A stretch of 64,000 nucleotides of DNA. Origin: Allopusillimonas ginsengisoli (GTDB taxonomy: Bacteria; Pseudomonadota; Gammaproteobacteria; Burkholderiales; Burkholderiaceae_B). This document shows positions 17,856 through 25,642 of the stretch, piece by piece. The notes below the pieces were generated by a model. That model was not told where the DNA came from, searched no databases, and worked only from the letters and a program-made list of their open reading frames with translations. Position 1 is the first letter of the stretch. Every line of letters begins with the position of its first letter. A program made the translations under genes and the position numbers. The stretch is taken from the NCBI RefSeq assembly GCF_004153455.1, contig NZ_SDQE01000005.1, forward strand, positions 62,001 through 126,000, in the 5' to 3' direction.

Positions 17856-19463
17856 TCAGCTGGATCTGATGCCGGCTGCGGCCAGAAATGCAGTCGACAA
17901 TTGATGGGCACTTAGATCCGTCACAGTTCTCGCCAGGTTAGCGCTACGACGAGCACGCAGCGGCTCGTTGGTCCAGCAAAAATAATCTGTGCTTTGCTCA
18001 GGCTGACCAAGCCGCGCATACACTGTTGGCATGATAGGCACATGATCCCCAAACACGCATAACGCCGCCGCCTCGCGCTGCCCCGCCAGTGCCTGAGACA
18101 CCGTTTTGATCATGCGATCCGCGTTAGCGATATGACGGGCATAGGCAACGAGATCCCGGCATCCATCAGGCAGGCGTTCAGAAAAATAACTGAACGACTC
18201 TGTCTGGTCGACGGCTTCCCACTGCAATGGTCCATGATTCTCCATGGTGATGGCGTAAATGAACAGCGGCTGCCTGCGCGCGTGGCCCAACAACGCCACT
18301 ATTTTCTGCGCCACCGCCTGATCAGATATATAAGAGCCGAAACGCGGTGCGTGGGCAAAGGCATCCAGGGAAAGAAATTGCTGAAAACCCATTGCCGGCA
18401 TGGCTTTGGATCGGCGATAGAAGGTAGGTGCGTAGGGGTGTACGCAAATGGTCCTGTAGCCAAGCTCGCTGAGAAATGTGGCAAGCGTGGGAACAAGATG
18501 CTGCGCAAGACGACGATAAGGATTGTATTGGTGAGCTTTCAACAAGACAGGATCAATGCCGGACAGCACTGCATATTCGGTGCGCACCGTGTTCGCGCCC
18601 CATGCAGGCACGTGCAATCGACCCGACAAAAGTGATTGCGCGCGGCATTGGTCAAAGGATTGCAGAATATCTTGCCGCACTGTTGGAAACGTACGCCGCA
18701 AGTCAAAGAAAGACTCGCACTGCAAAAACACGATATCCGGCAACTGCGCGTCAGGCCCGGTATTATCGGCGTACACCGTCCCCTTTCCCGCTCGAACATG
18801 AAAAGGCGCTTGCGCACTCAACACCAGTGGCTTTCTTTCTTCCTGCCGATAGCGCCACCAACAATACAATAGCCCCAGCGCCGACTGATCCCGATTTGCA
18901 TCAAATGTCAGACCGACAGGCCGTCTTCCTGCCAGCCAAAGCAGGCCTGCCCCACTGCCCATCAGGGAACATGCCAGCAGCAGTGATCCTGCCATCCAGC
19001 AGGGCAGGTACGCCAGTGTCGTTGACGATACGCCTTCACATAGCCATTGCGGCGTTGCGGATGGCTCGAGATGGAGTCCCGCAAACAGCATCAACAGGTA
19101 CCCTGCTGCGCCCAGCAGGGCGTTGCGCACGCCAAAAAATGGCAAATACAAGCGCGGGTGCCTGATGGCATCCGAGAAGTATTCAAAATCGGTATAAATA
19201 AATGGCTCGCGCAGGGTAGCGATCTTGACCTTGCCGATGATGATGAGCAGCAGCAAAAACCCAAGGAGGTTGGCGATACCCAGCCATGGTCGCTGGAAAA
19301 CAAACAGGACCAATCCAAAGCCCATAAACCAAATGCCCAGATGTGCCAGCGTTGCCTGCCATCCACGCCGCCAGGGTCGCTGTGGACGAGGCTGCGCAGC
19401 CATCTCCAAGATGAATGTGCACAGCAACCCCGTCAGGCAAGGCAGCCAGACCTGATCCCACAT
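17856..19463 (-). CDS. Membrane sulfatase-fold (LTA-synthase/phosphoglycerol-transferase-like) protein, RkpI-like
   Basis: Five or so hydrophobic segments fill residues 5-180, followed by a periplasmic alkaline-phosphatase-superfamily domain from about 240. Metal and nucleophile motifs typical of LtaS/OpgB-type enzymes are present: LPDIVFLQCESF, GANTVRTEYAVLSGI with the presumed nucleophile Thr292, MENHGPL and VFGDHVPIMP. The 535-residue length suits the family. Start 19463 (MWDQVWL) lies 4 nt after the SDR stop; the longer frame overlaps that gene. Its last base adjoins the stop of the convergent oxoamine synthase. Such enzymes move phospho-headgroups from phospholipid onto alcohols, so a role in decorating the capsule lipid is inferred. 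True sulfatase activity is unlikely. Confidence 0.8.
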   Translation of the reverse strand: MWDQVWLPCLTGLLCTFILEMAAQPRPQRPWRRGWQATLAHLGIWFMGFGLVLFVFQRPWLGIANLLGFLLLLIIIGKVKIATLREPFIYTDFEYFSDAIRHPRLYLPFFGVRNALLGAAGYLLMLFAGLHLEPSATPQWLCEGVSSTTLAYLPCWMAGSLLLACSLMGSGAGLLWLAGRRPVGLTFDANRDQSALGLLYCWWRYRQEERKPLVLSAQAPFHVRAGKGTVYADNTGPDAQLPDIVFLQCESFFDLRRTFPTVRQDILQSFDQCRAQSLLSGRLHVPAWGANTVRTEYAVLSGIDPVLLKAHQYNPYRRLAQHLVPTLATFLSELGYRTICVHPYAPTFYRRSKAMPAMGFQQFLSLDAFAHAPRFGSYISDQAVAQKIVALLGHARRQPLFIYAITMENHGPLQWEAVDQTESFSYFSERLPDGCRDLVAYARHIANADRMIKTVSQALAGQREAAALCVFGDHVPIMPTVYARLGQPEQSTDYFCWTNEPLRARRSANLARTVTDLSAHQLSTAFLAAAGIRSS

Positions 19464-19467
19464 GCCG

Positions 19468-20241
19468 TTAACCGCCGTAACCCAGACGCCGCAGTATCCA
19501 ACCCGACAGCGTTGGAGGCAGCGCCCCGAGCAGCCAGCACCCCAGGGCCAGGGGGAACGGAAAAGTGATGCGCGCCCGGTTGGCATGCAAACTGAGCCTT
19601 ATTCTCTGTGCGGCTTTGTCCGCCGACCAGAGGAATGGCTTAGGTCCAACCATCGCATGGCACATCGGAGATTCGACATAACCCGGCATGATGACACTCA
19701 CCCTGATGCCCTCCGGCTTCAACCAGTCGCGCAAACCCTCACCGTATGCCCGGATCGCAGCCTTGCTGGCGCTATAGGAAGGAGCAATAGGCAAGCCACG
19801 ATAGCCGGCCAGTGAACTCATCAGTGCGATCTGGCCCGATCCCTGAGCCCGCATGGTTGGCAATACAGCTTGCACAGTGGCCAGCGCCGCCTTAACATTG
19901 ACATCCAGAAGGTATTGGATATCTGCCCAGGTTTCGCCTCGTCGATGCTCGCCACCCTGGATGTTGACCCCCGCATTGACGATGACCAGATCCAGGGTGA
20001 CCTTGCGCGAGATATCGTGCAGCCAGGCGATCAGCGCCTCGGTATCCCTTACATCCAGACTTTGGGTAATGACTGTGCTGCCCTTCCGTTCACATAAGCA
20101 AGCAAGCCTGCTCAGGCGTTCGGGATCGCGCCCGTGCAACACCAAGGTGATGCCCGGTGCGGCATAGGCCAGCGCCAAGGCATTGCCGATGCCGCCCGAT
20201 GCCCCCGTAATCAGGACGGCCTGGATAGCGGCGGTGCTCAT
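19468..20241 (-). CDS. Short-chain dehydrogenase/reductase (RkpH/WcbP-like)
   Basis: The 257-residue classical SDR has the Rossmann glycine motif TGASGGIG (12-19), NAG (89-91), Ser142/Ser143, and the catalytic YSASK with Tyr156 and Lys160. A hydrophobic C-terminal stretch (about 225-250) suggests membrane association, as in 3-ketosphinganine reductase-type SDRs acting on lipids. It overlaps the kpsS stop by 4 nt and is followed after 4 nt by the membrane sulfatase-like gene, so it belongs to the kpsS unit. The likely substrate is a ketone on a long-chain lipid made by the neighbouring synthase and oxoamine synthase; that link is inference. Confidence 0.83.
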   Translation of the reverse strand: MSTAAIQAVLITGASGGIGNALALAYAAPGITLVLHGRDPERLSRLACLCERKGSTVITQSLDVRDTEALIAWLHDISRKVTLDLVIVNAGVNIQGGEHRRGETWADIQYLLDVNVKAALATVQAVLPTMRAQGSGQIALMSSLAGYRGLPIAPSYSASKAAIRAYGEGLRDWLKPEGIRVSVIMPGYVESPMCHAMVGPKPFLWSADKAAQRIRLSLHANRARITFPFPLALGCWLLGALPPTLSGWILRRLGYGG

Positions 20242-21464
20242 GTCAATTGCTCCACGGCAGAGCGTTGTGCCATTAAGCGACCAAGCGAATTTTCAACCGC
20301 CATCTCAATGCCCTCGTTGGAATAGAATCCACCATTGACTTGCGTGGTGTGTATCACCACATTGCGAAAGCAATGAAACAGGGCCATGTCTGGCGGCTGA
20401 TGTTCCCGCCAGAACCTATCCAGCCCGCCCTGGAAGGTGAGCCCTGGCATACGGTAGATCGCCGCACCCAGGGCAATCAACGGCCTGGCGTGCCATAGGG
20501 CTGACCCTCCCACGGTGCTGTTGACAGTGACGACCGCTGTGGCATGACTCAATAGCGTAGGCAGATGGCCGCTCTCAAGAAACACTACCCTGTCGCGGAT
20601 ATCAAAAGACTGCGCCAATGCGCGGGTCGTGATTTCATGGCGAGCAAGCCCAGGATCCAAGGGATGATTCTTCACGACCAGCATGGTGTCTGCCGGGGCG
20701 TGCAAGGCAAACGATTTCATGGCTTGCGCCAGGAGATCGGCCATATTCTGGAAACCGGAATGCAATCGTATCTGACTATCGCTATCGAGTTGCAAAGGCA
20801 GAAGATAAAAGCGGCGGCCATCACGCAGCAAATTGGCAATGACGCTGGCGTCTACAGACCTTCGACGCACCATGCGCAGGCCACGACACGCATAGGCACG
20901 ATATTCGTCCCAGGCGGCATAAGGAGAATGACCCACGTAATGAGGATAACGCCAGCGATTGACCAGGTTGCATAGTTGATACGCAATATCGTGCCAGGCT
21001 CTATTCCTGAAAGACGAAGCAAATGTACGCCCATTCCGGTAGCCAGGCACCTTTCCGCCCAGTTCGCGATACCAATCAGGATCCGCAGGCAACTGTGAGT
21101 TGGCATTGACGCCCTCGCGCTCCAGCGTTACCCAGTACGGCCGAAAATACCCTTCTTCATAAACATGCGTTCGTATACCGCTTTGTTGGGCCTGAACAAT
21201 GGCCGGCCTGTGCACAGGGCGCTGGTCACCGAAGAGTACGATATCCGTGACAGCGTGACGGCGGAAATGATCTTGGTAAAACGTACTGAATGCGTTGATG
21301 GGTTCAGTGCAGGACGCGGCGTTCCCCGCACGCCATTGCGCCGTGTCGCCCATATTGAAATTGATGCGGGCCACGTGCTGGCCATGTGATTTAAGCCGAC
21401 GGCCCAGTCGGGAAAAGAAGGGAGAACATACCCCCTGGAGAAACAGAAACGAACGCGCCATCAA
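20238..21464 (-). CDS. kpsS: Capsule beta-Kdo transferase KpsS
   Basis: Adds the first beta-Kdo to the lipid acceptor of ABC-exported capsules, before KpsC. The 408-residue protein shows the KpsS/LipB opening FLFLQGVCSPFFSRLG, HVARINFNMGD, VLFGDQRPVH, YEEGYFRPYWVTLE, VVKNHPLDPG and VNSTVGGSAL. Tandem methionines open it; position 21464 is used, 21461 is equally possible. It is the first gene of a minus-strand unit kpsS-SDR-membrane sulfatase, convergent with the polyketide unit. In most loci kpsC and kpsS are neighbours; here the lipid genes lie between. Confidence 0.93.
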   Translation of the reverse strand: MMARSFLFLQGVCSPFFSRLGRRLKSHGQHVARINFNMGDTAQWRAGNAASCTEPINAFSTFYQDHFRRHAVTDIVLFGDQRPVHRPAIVQAQQSGIRTHVYEEGYFRPYWVTLEREGVNANSQLPADPDWYRELGGKVPGYRNGRTFASSFRNRAWHDIAYQLCNLVNRWRYPHYVGHSPYAAWDEYRAYACRGLRMVRRRSVDASVIANLLRDGRRFYLLPLQLDSDSQIRLHSGFQNMADLLAQAMKSFALHAPADTMLVVKNHPLDPGLARHEITTRALAQSFDIRDRVVFLESGHLPTLLSHATAVVTVNSTVGGSALWHARPLIALGAAIYRMPGLTFQGGLDRFWREHQPPDMALFHCFRNVVIHTTQVNGGFYSNEGIEMAVENSLGRLMAQRSAVEQLT

Positions 21465-21555
21465 GTATCGCTGAAATCTGCCGCACTGCTCGCCAACCTT
21501 GATCTGGCGGCACAGGCAGCCAGCCGCGACAGGCAGGACAGATACAAGTAGACAT

Positions 21556-21580
21556 TAAAGATACATATTGTATCAAACAG
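21556..21580 (-). promoter_or_regulatory. Candidate extended -10 promoter for the kpsS unit
   Basis: On the minus strand TGATACAAT (about 21568-21576) fits an extended -10 element, with no good -35 upstream. It overlaps the last codon and stop of the preceding gene and a small palindrome, GATACA-TAT-TGTATC (21560-21574 as read on the plus strand). The position, about 95 nt upstream of the kpsS start, suits a promoter. This is weak evidence from base pattern alone. Confidence 0.3.
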
Positions 21581-22469
21581 CGAGGCTCGCGCGTTCGACC
21601 ATGCCTTTTGCCCATCGATCAGCGACTACCGGCGAGGCGACGCAGCAGGCATGCTCGGTGACCACGCGCACAGCCCTTTCGAGCAATTGAATATCGGCTT
21701 CGTGCTGCCGGGCCACATGAGGGTCTTCAAAGAAAATAACGCGGTGGCAACGTTGCTCGAGAACGAGTTCTGCAATTTGCGCATCACCGCCCAAGGGGCC
21801 GCTTAGATAGGGTTGTACCCACTGCGTTTCGCGTGGCCAGCCCTTGGACCATGCAAGTTCATTCAGGCGCCCGCCGGTCGTGCCGGTAGCGACCCGCGCA
21901 GCGAAAAGTGAGAGCATATCGAAATGCCGGTCGGCAAAGTCTACCATCTGATCCTTGAGCGCATCGTGTGCGATCAGGGCCAATGTCTGGCCGGAGACTT
22001 CGAAAACATCCTGTACCGATGGATCTGGCTGGTATCCGCGATGGATGCGTTCGATTTCGACCCATTCCACCGCCCCCATCAACGTTGAAACAAAGGGCCT
22101 GCCATGCGTAATACATTGCCGCTTCAGGGCCAGGGCTTCGGGGAAAATGGAAGAAGGATCAACCGGATCGATGAGATAGATGGCGCCATCAAACGGCACC
22201 GTCCCGTCTCGCCCCTCTGTGACGCGGGCAACAAGCTTCATTAACCCGCCTTCGCGACCATAGGGGTAGCGTATAAGGCCCGCATGCCCAGACAGCAGCC
22301 CAGATCGCGCGATTGCGTCGTAGGTTCGGCCCACCGTATAGAGTTCCATGCCGAGCTCGCGTATGCCCGCCGCAGAGCGTTTCAGCCACTTGAACAGCGT
22401 GGCATCCTCGCCTTCGTGATGGAGCCTGTTGGCGGCGAGCCCAAAACGAAGCGTTGCGTCGTCCTTCAC
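21573..22469 (-). CDS. Tandem methylglyoxal-synthase-like protein
   Basis: The C-terminal half (about 160-295) matches MgsA, which converts dihydroxyacetone phosphate to methylglyoxal. It has LALIAHDALKDQM, the phosphate loop ATGTTGGRL, SGPLGGDAQIAEL with Asp229 at the place of the E. coli catalytic Asp71, and FFEDP...H256EADI matching His98/Asp101. The N-terminal half (about 8-140) looks like a diverged copy: GREGG replaces the Asp loop and no equivalent His is seen. At 298 residues it is about twice E. coli MgsA. The start is GTG at 22469, 4 nt after the iscA stop, with no clear ribosome site, so it is probably the last gene of the isc unit. Enzyme activity of the C-half is plausible; the role of the N-half is unknown. 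Confidence 0.82.
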   Translation of the reverse strand: MKDDATLRFGLAANRLHHEGEDATLFKWLKRSAAGIRELGMELYTVGRTYDAIARSGLLSGHAGLIRYPYGREGGLMKLVARVTEGRDGTVPFDGAIYLIDPVDPSSIFPEALALKRQCITHGRPFVSTLMGAVEWVEIERIHRGYQPDPSVQDVFEVSGQTLALIAHDALKDQMVDFADRHFDMLSLFAARVATGTTGGRLNELAWSKGWPRETQWVQPYLSGPLGGDAQIAELVLEQRCHRVIFFEDPHVARQHEADIQLLERAVRVVTEHACCVASPVVADRWAKGMVERASLAV

Positions 22470-22473
22470 GCAA

Positions 22474-22797
22474 TCAAACCGTGAAGGATTCGCCGCAACC
22501 GCAGCTGGCTTTTTCGTTGGGATTGGAAAAGCGGAAACCCTCGTTCAGGCCTTCGCGCCCGTAGTCGACTTGTGTGCCATCCAGAAACGGCAGGTTTTTG
22601 GGATCCACAAATACCTTGACCCCGTGCTGCTCGTATACGAGATCGTTTCCGTTTGCGTCGTCGACATAATCCAGCTTGTACGAAAGGCCCGAGCAGCCTG
22701 TCATGCGCACGCCCAGACGCAGGCCAATGCCGCTGCCCCGTTTCTCGATATAGCGGCTGACATGTTCGGCCGCCCTTTGCGTAAGCGTAATAGCCAT
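22474..22797 (-). CDS. iscA: Iron-sulfur cluster assembly A-type protein
   Basis: A-type carrier delivering Fe-S clusters or iron to apoproteins. The 107-residue protein has the three invariant cysteines, Cys35 in MTGCSGLSY and the C-terminal pair Cys99/Cys101 in SCGCGESF. The reading frame is open further upstream, but the ATG at 22795-22797 (MAITLTQRAAEHV) gives the normal family length and sits 2 nt after the iscU stop. It is followed not by hscB but by the methylglyoxal-synthase-like gene. Confidence 0.96.
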   Translation of the reverse strand: MAITLTQRAAEHVSRYIEKRGSGIGLRLGVRMTGCSGLSYKLDYVDDANGNDLVYEQHGVKVFVDPKNLPFLDGTQVDYGREGLNEGFRFSNPNEKASCGCGESFTV

Positions 22798-22799
22798 GA

Positions 22800-23183
22800 T
22801 TAATCCTGATGCTTGCTTCTGTAATCCTGAACCGCAGCCTTGATGGCGTCTTCGGCCAGAATGGAACAGTGAATTTTTACTGGCGGCAGGGCCAGTTCCT
22901 GTGCAATATGTGTGTTCTGGATGCCCAATGCCTGATCCAGCGTCTTGCCCTTGATCCATTCGCTGACCAATGAGCCGGATGCGATCGCACACCCACATCC
23001 GTAGGTTTTGAACCGTGTATCACTGATGATACCCGATTCGTCAACCTTGATTTGCAGACGAGTGACCTCGCCCAGCGCTGGCGAACCTACCAGCCCGGTG
23101 CCGACCGACAGGTCGGACTGATCGAACCCGCCTACGTTGCGTGGATTCTGATAATGATCCTGCACTTTTTCGCTATAAACCAT
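22800..23183 (-). CDS. iscU: Fe-S cluster scaffold IscU with altered cysteine set (Cys37 to Leu, Ser65 to Cys)
   Basis: Scaffold on which IscS sulfur and iron are built into [2Fe-2S] clusters. The 127 residues align without gaps to E. coli IscU: MVYSEKVQDHYQNPRNVG start, YGCG (Cys63), LPPVK (99-103, HscA recognition) and HCSILAEDA (His105, Cys106) are intact. But the APACGD loop reads SPALGE, so Cys37 is Leu and Asp39 is Glu, and YGCGSA reads YGCGCA, giving a new Cys65. I checked the codons: the Leu codon is CTG and the loop reads GCGCTGGGC; Cys65 is TGT. The gene is otherwise full length and in the normal operon place, so it looks functional rather than decayed. Confidence 0.95.
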   Translation of the reverse strand: MVYSEKVQDHYQNPRNVGGFDQSDLSVGTGLVGSPALGEVTRLQIKVDESGIISDTRFKTYGCGCAIASGSLVSEWIKGKTLDQALGIQNTHIAQELALPPVKIHCSILAEDAIKAAVQDYRSKHQD

Positions 23184-23204
23184 ATTGCTGTACTGCCCTT
23201 TGCC

Positions 23205-24416
23205 CTAATGTGCGGCCCACTGTACGGAATTCAAGTCTATACCCTGCTGCGCCATTTCCCATAGCGGTGATAAATCACGCAGTTGGGTGACGCTTTCGCT
23301 GATGACGCTGATGGCTAAAGCGACGTCGTCGGCGGTGGTATAACGCCCCAGAGACAATCTGAGCGAACTGTGGGCAAGCGCATCGCTGCGCCCCAGCGCC
23401 CGCAATACATAGGAGGGCTCCATACTTGCGGACGTGCAGGCGGATCCGCTTGAGACCGCGAGTTCGCGCAGCGACATCAGCAAGGCTTCGCCTTCAACAT
23501 AATCGAAACTCATATTCAAATTATGAGGCACCCGATGTGTCATGCTGCCATTCACATAGACATCAGGCAAAGCTGACAAACCTTTCAGCAGTTGATCTCG
23601 CAAGCCCCCGATCCGTTTATTTTCCGCATCCATCTCAAGCCCGGCAAGGCGAAAGGCTTCTCCCATGCCGACAATCTGGTGGGTGGCCAACGTTCCCGAA
23701 CGAAGGCCTCTTTCGTGGCCGCCGCCATGTATCTGCGCCGTGAGCCTGACACGAGGCTTGCGACGCACATAAAGCGCACCGACGCCTTTGGGGCCATATG
23801 TTTTGTGTGCGGAGAACGACATGACATCGACGTTCAGCGACTGCAAGTCGATGCTTACCTTGCCGGTAGCCTGCGCGGCGTCGACATGAAAAGCAACCCC
23901 CTTTTCCTTGCAAATGGCACCTATGGCTGCAATATCCTGAATGACGCCAATTTCGTTGTTGACCAGCATGACTGACGCCGCAACCGTATCGGGCCGCAAG
24001 GCAGCTCGAAACACATCGAGATCGAGCATGCCATCTTCACTTACATCAAGAAAGGTGACTTCATATCCCTGGCGCGCCAGCTCATGACACGTATCCAGCA
24101 CTGCCTTATGCTCAGTCTTGACCGTGACAAGATGCTTGCCGCGTGTCTGGTTGGCATCGGCCAATCCTTTCAGCGCAAGGTTGTTGGATTCGGTTGCGCC
24201 GGATGTCCAGATGATTTCCCGGGGATCGGCATTGACCAGGCCGGCGACGTTAACACGGGCCTGCTCCACGGCCTCTTCGGCTTCCCACCCCCAAGCATGG
24301 CTGTTGGAAGCTGGATTGCCAAAATGCTCGTATAGCCATGGAGTCATTTTATCGACAACGCGCGGATCCACGGGGGTGGTCGCGGAATAATCAAAATAAA
24401 CGGGACGGATTGCCAT
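23205..24416 (-). CDS. iscS: Cysteine desulfurase
   Basis: PLP enzyme that takes sulfur from cysteine for Fe-S clusters and thio-modified tRNA. The 403-residue protein starts [14 protein letters not shown] and carries [34 protein letters not shown], the PLP lysine in [12 protein letters not shown] and the mobile catalytic Cys loop [10 protein letters not shown]. Length equals E. coli IscS. It lies 21 nt upstream of iscU and 22 nt after iscR. The C-terminus ends LNSVQWAAH, as expected for IscU-binding forms, which bears on the altered IscU next door. Confidence 0.97.
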   Translation of the reverse strand: MAIRPVYFDYSATTPVDPRVVDKMTPWLYEHFGNPASNSHAWGWEAEEAVEQARVNVAGLVNADPREIIWTSGATESNNLALKGLADANQTRGKHLVTVKTEHKAVLDTCHELARQGYEVTFLDVSEDGMLDLDVFRAALRPDTVAASVMLVNNEIGVIQDIAAIGAICKEKGVAFHVDAAQATGKVSIDLQSLNVDVMSFSAHKTYGPKGVGALYVRRKPRVRLTAQIHGGGHERGLRSGTLATHQIVGMGEAFRLAGLEMDAENKRIGGLRDQLLKGLSALPDVYVNGSMTHRVPHNLNMSFDYVEGEALLMSLRELAVSSGSACTSASMEPSYVLRALGRSDALAHSSLRLSLGRYTTADDVALAISVISESVTQLRDLSPLWEMAQQGIDLNSVQWAAH

Positions 24417-24438
24417 CTGGGATGCTCCTGTAAAACCG

Positions 24439-24945
24439 CTAAGCCCGCATCGGCCCCATCAAGGCAACTTCGGATGCCTGCCCCAGCGGCGCTGTCCGTG
24501 CCTGATTTGCTTCCTGCAATTGGCGCATACGCTGCTGGTCCACGAGATCCTGAAGGGACACCGAATCGAGATAATCTACCATTTTACGATTAAGGTTGGC
24601 CCATAGCTCATGGGTCATGCATTTTCCGGTAGCGCCATTGCGCCCGATGTTGCAGTTTTCCTTGCCCCCGCAACTGGTGGCGTCCATCGGCTCGTCAACG
24701 GCAAAAATGACGTCGGCCACCGTAATATTGCGTGCTAGGCGCGCCAGGGAATAGCCACCGCCCGGCCCGCGCATGCTATCCACAAGCTTGTGGCGACGCA
24801 GCTTGCCGAACAGTTGCTCGAGATAGGATAAAGAAATGTTCTGGCGCTTGCTGACTGCTGCCAGCGTAACAGGCCCACTATGCTGCCTGAGCGCCAGATC
24901 GATCATGGCGGTGACCGCAAAACGTCCTTTGGTGGTTAATCGCAT
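24439..24945 (-). CDS. iscR: Fe-S cluster regulator IscR
   Basis: Rrf2-family winged-helix repressor of the isc operon, active when holding a [2Fe-2S] cluster. The 168 residues include [19 protein letters not shown], the recognition helix region [22 protein letters not shown] and the ligand cysteines Cys92, Cys98 and Cys104 in [12 protein letters not shown]...GKC followed by H107. It is the first gene of the operon; the two operators upstream support autorepression. Confidence 0.96.
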   Translation of the reverse strand: MRLTTKGRFAVTAMIDLALRQHSGPVTLAAVSKRQNISLSYLEQLFGKLRRHKLVDSMRGPGGGYSLARLARNITVADVIFAVDEPMDATSCGGKENCNIGRNGATGKCMTHELWANLNRKMVDYLDSVSLQDLVDQQRMRQLQEANQARTAPLGQASEVALMGPMRA

Positions 24946-25029
24946 GGTGTTTCCTTGCCGGTGACATGAACAAAGGCCGGGATACCAAACCCGCAGGGGC
25001 TGAGCGAGAGCGAAAATCCTCAGTCTTTA

Positions 25030-25054
25030 ATACCCGACCAATTAAGTCGAGTTT
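25030..25054 (-). promoter_or_regulatory. Type 1 IscR-binding site, proximal
   Basis: On the minus strand this 25-mer fits the E. coli type 1 IscR consensus at 22 of 25 positions by my manual alignment, with the half-sites CTCGACT and GGTCGGGTAT. It lies about 85 nt upstream of the iscR ATG, where it would cover the promoter and allow repression by holo-IscR. Confidence 0.75.
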
Positions 25055-25059
25055 AACAA

Positions 25060-25084
25060 ATTCCCGACTAAAAAGCTAAGGAAT
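25060..25084 (-). promoter_or_regulatory. Type 1-like IscR-binding site, distal
   Basis: A second, weaker match on the minus strand; the TAGTCGGGAAT half is good and the other half (ATTCCTTAG) is poor. It is 5 nt from the proximal site. The E. coli iscR promoter also has two tandem type 1 sites, so the pairing supports both. Confidence 0.55.
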
Positions 25085-25091
25085 TAGACCG

Positions 25092-25130
25092 AAAAAAAAC
25101 CGCGCCGCTCAGTTCACGGCACGGTTTTTT
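25092..25130 (-). terminator. Rho-independent terminator after the low-MW phosphatase gene
   Basis: AACCGCGCCG (25098-25107) pairs with CGGCACGGTT (25117-25126) with one mismatch and a 9-nt loop. It is flanked by an A run on one side and a T run on the other, so it can work in both directions. Its place 23 nt after the phosphatase stop and just upstream of the isc operators insulates iscR. Confidence 0.85.
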
Positions 25131-25153
25131 ATGCTTGAAGCGATCTGGGAGAA

Positions 25154-25642
25154 TTAGGCAGCTTGATACTGAAGCGCGCGTTTGCGCACAAGTTCAAGCA
25201 CCCCCTGACAGGCGTCTTCGAGATAATCGAGCACCTTCCCGAAGCCTTCGGGGCCCCCATAATAAGGATCGGGTACGGTTGCCTCTTCGAATTCGTTGGC
25301 AAAGCGCATCAGCAGCATCAGTTTGTGCTGATAAACCTTGGGACATTGCTGCTGCAATGCGGAAAGGTTTTCCCAATCCATGGCCAGAATGAGATCGAAC
25401 TCTCGAAAATCCTCGGGAGTGATCTGCCTGGCCATGCAATCGGAAATCTCGTAGCCACGCTTGCGCGCGGCTGCCTGCGCTCTCGCATCCGGAGCTTCGC
25501 CGATATGGAAGCTGTGGGTGCCAGCGGAGTCGACGCCAATTACGCCAGAGAGCCCTGAATCTTCCACCATATGGCGGAAAACGCCCTCTGCGCTCGGCGA
25601 GCGACAGATATTACCCATGCAAACGAAAAGTACCTTAGTCAT
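25154..25642 (-). CDS. Low-molecular-weight protein-tyrosine phosphatase
   Basis: Cysteine-based phosphatase of 162 residues. The active-site loop is at the very N-terminus, CMGNICRSPSAEG (Cys8, Arg14 as C-x5-R-S), with the general-acid Asp in VPDPYYGG near the C-terminus. The ATG at 25640-25642 puts the loop in the usual place; the open frame upstream adds unrelated sequence. Members near capsule genes (Wzb type) act on tyrosine kinases of Wzx/Wzy systems. Here no such kinase is in the window and the gene is separated from the capsule by isc, so a general housekeeping role is as likely. Confidence 0.93.
   Translation of the reverse strand: MTKVLFVCMGNICRSPSAEGVFRHMVEDSGLSGVIGVDSAGTHSFHIGEAPDARAQAAARKRGYEISDCMARQITPEDFREFDLILAMDWENLSALQQQCPKVYQHKLMLLMRFANEFEEATVPDPYYGGPEGFGKVLDYLEDACQGVLELVRKRALQYQAA

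Noticed and set aside
25154-25642. Wzb-type capsule phosphatase linked to the kps locus
   Set aside because: The locus is of the KpsMT ABC type with no Wzc kinase, and the isc operon with a terminator lies between.
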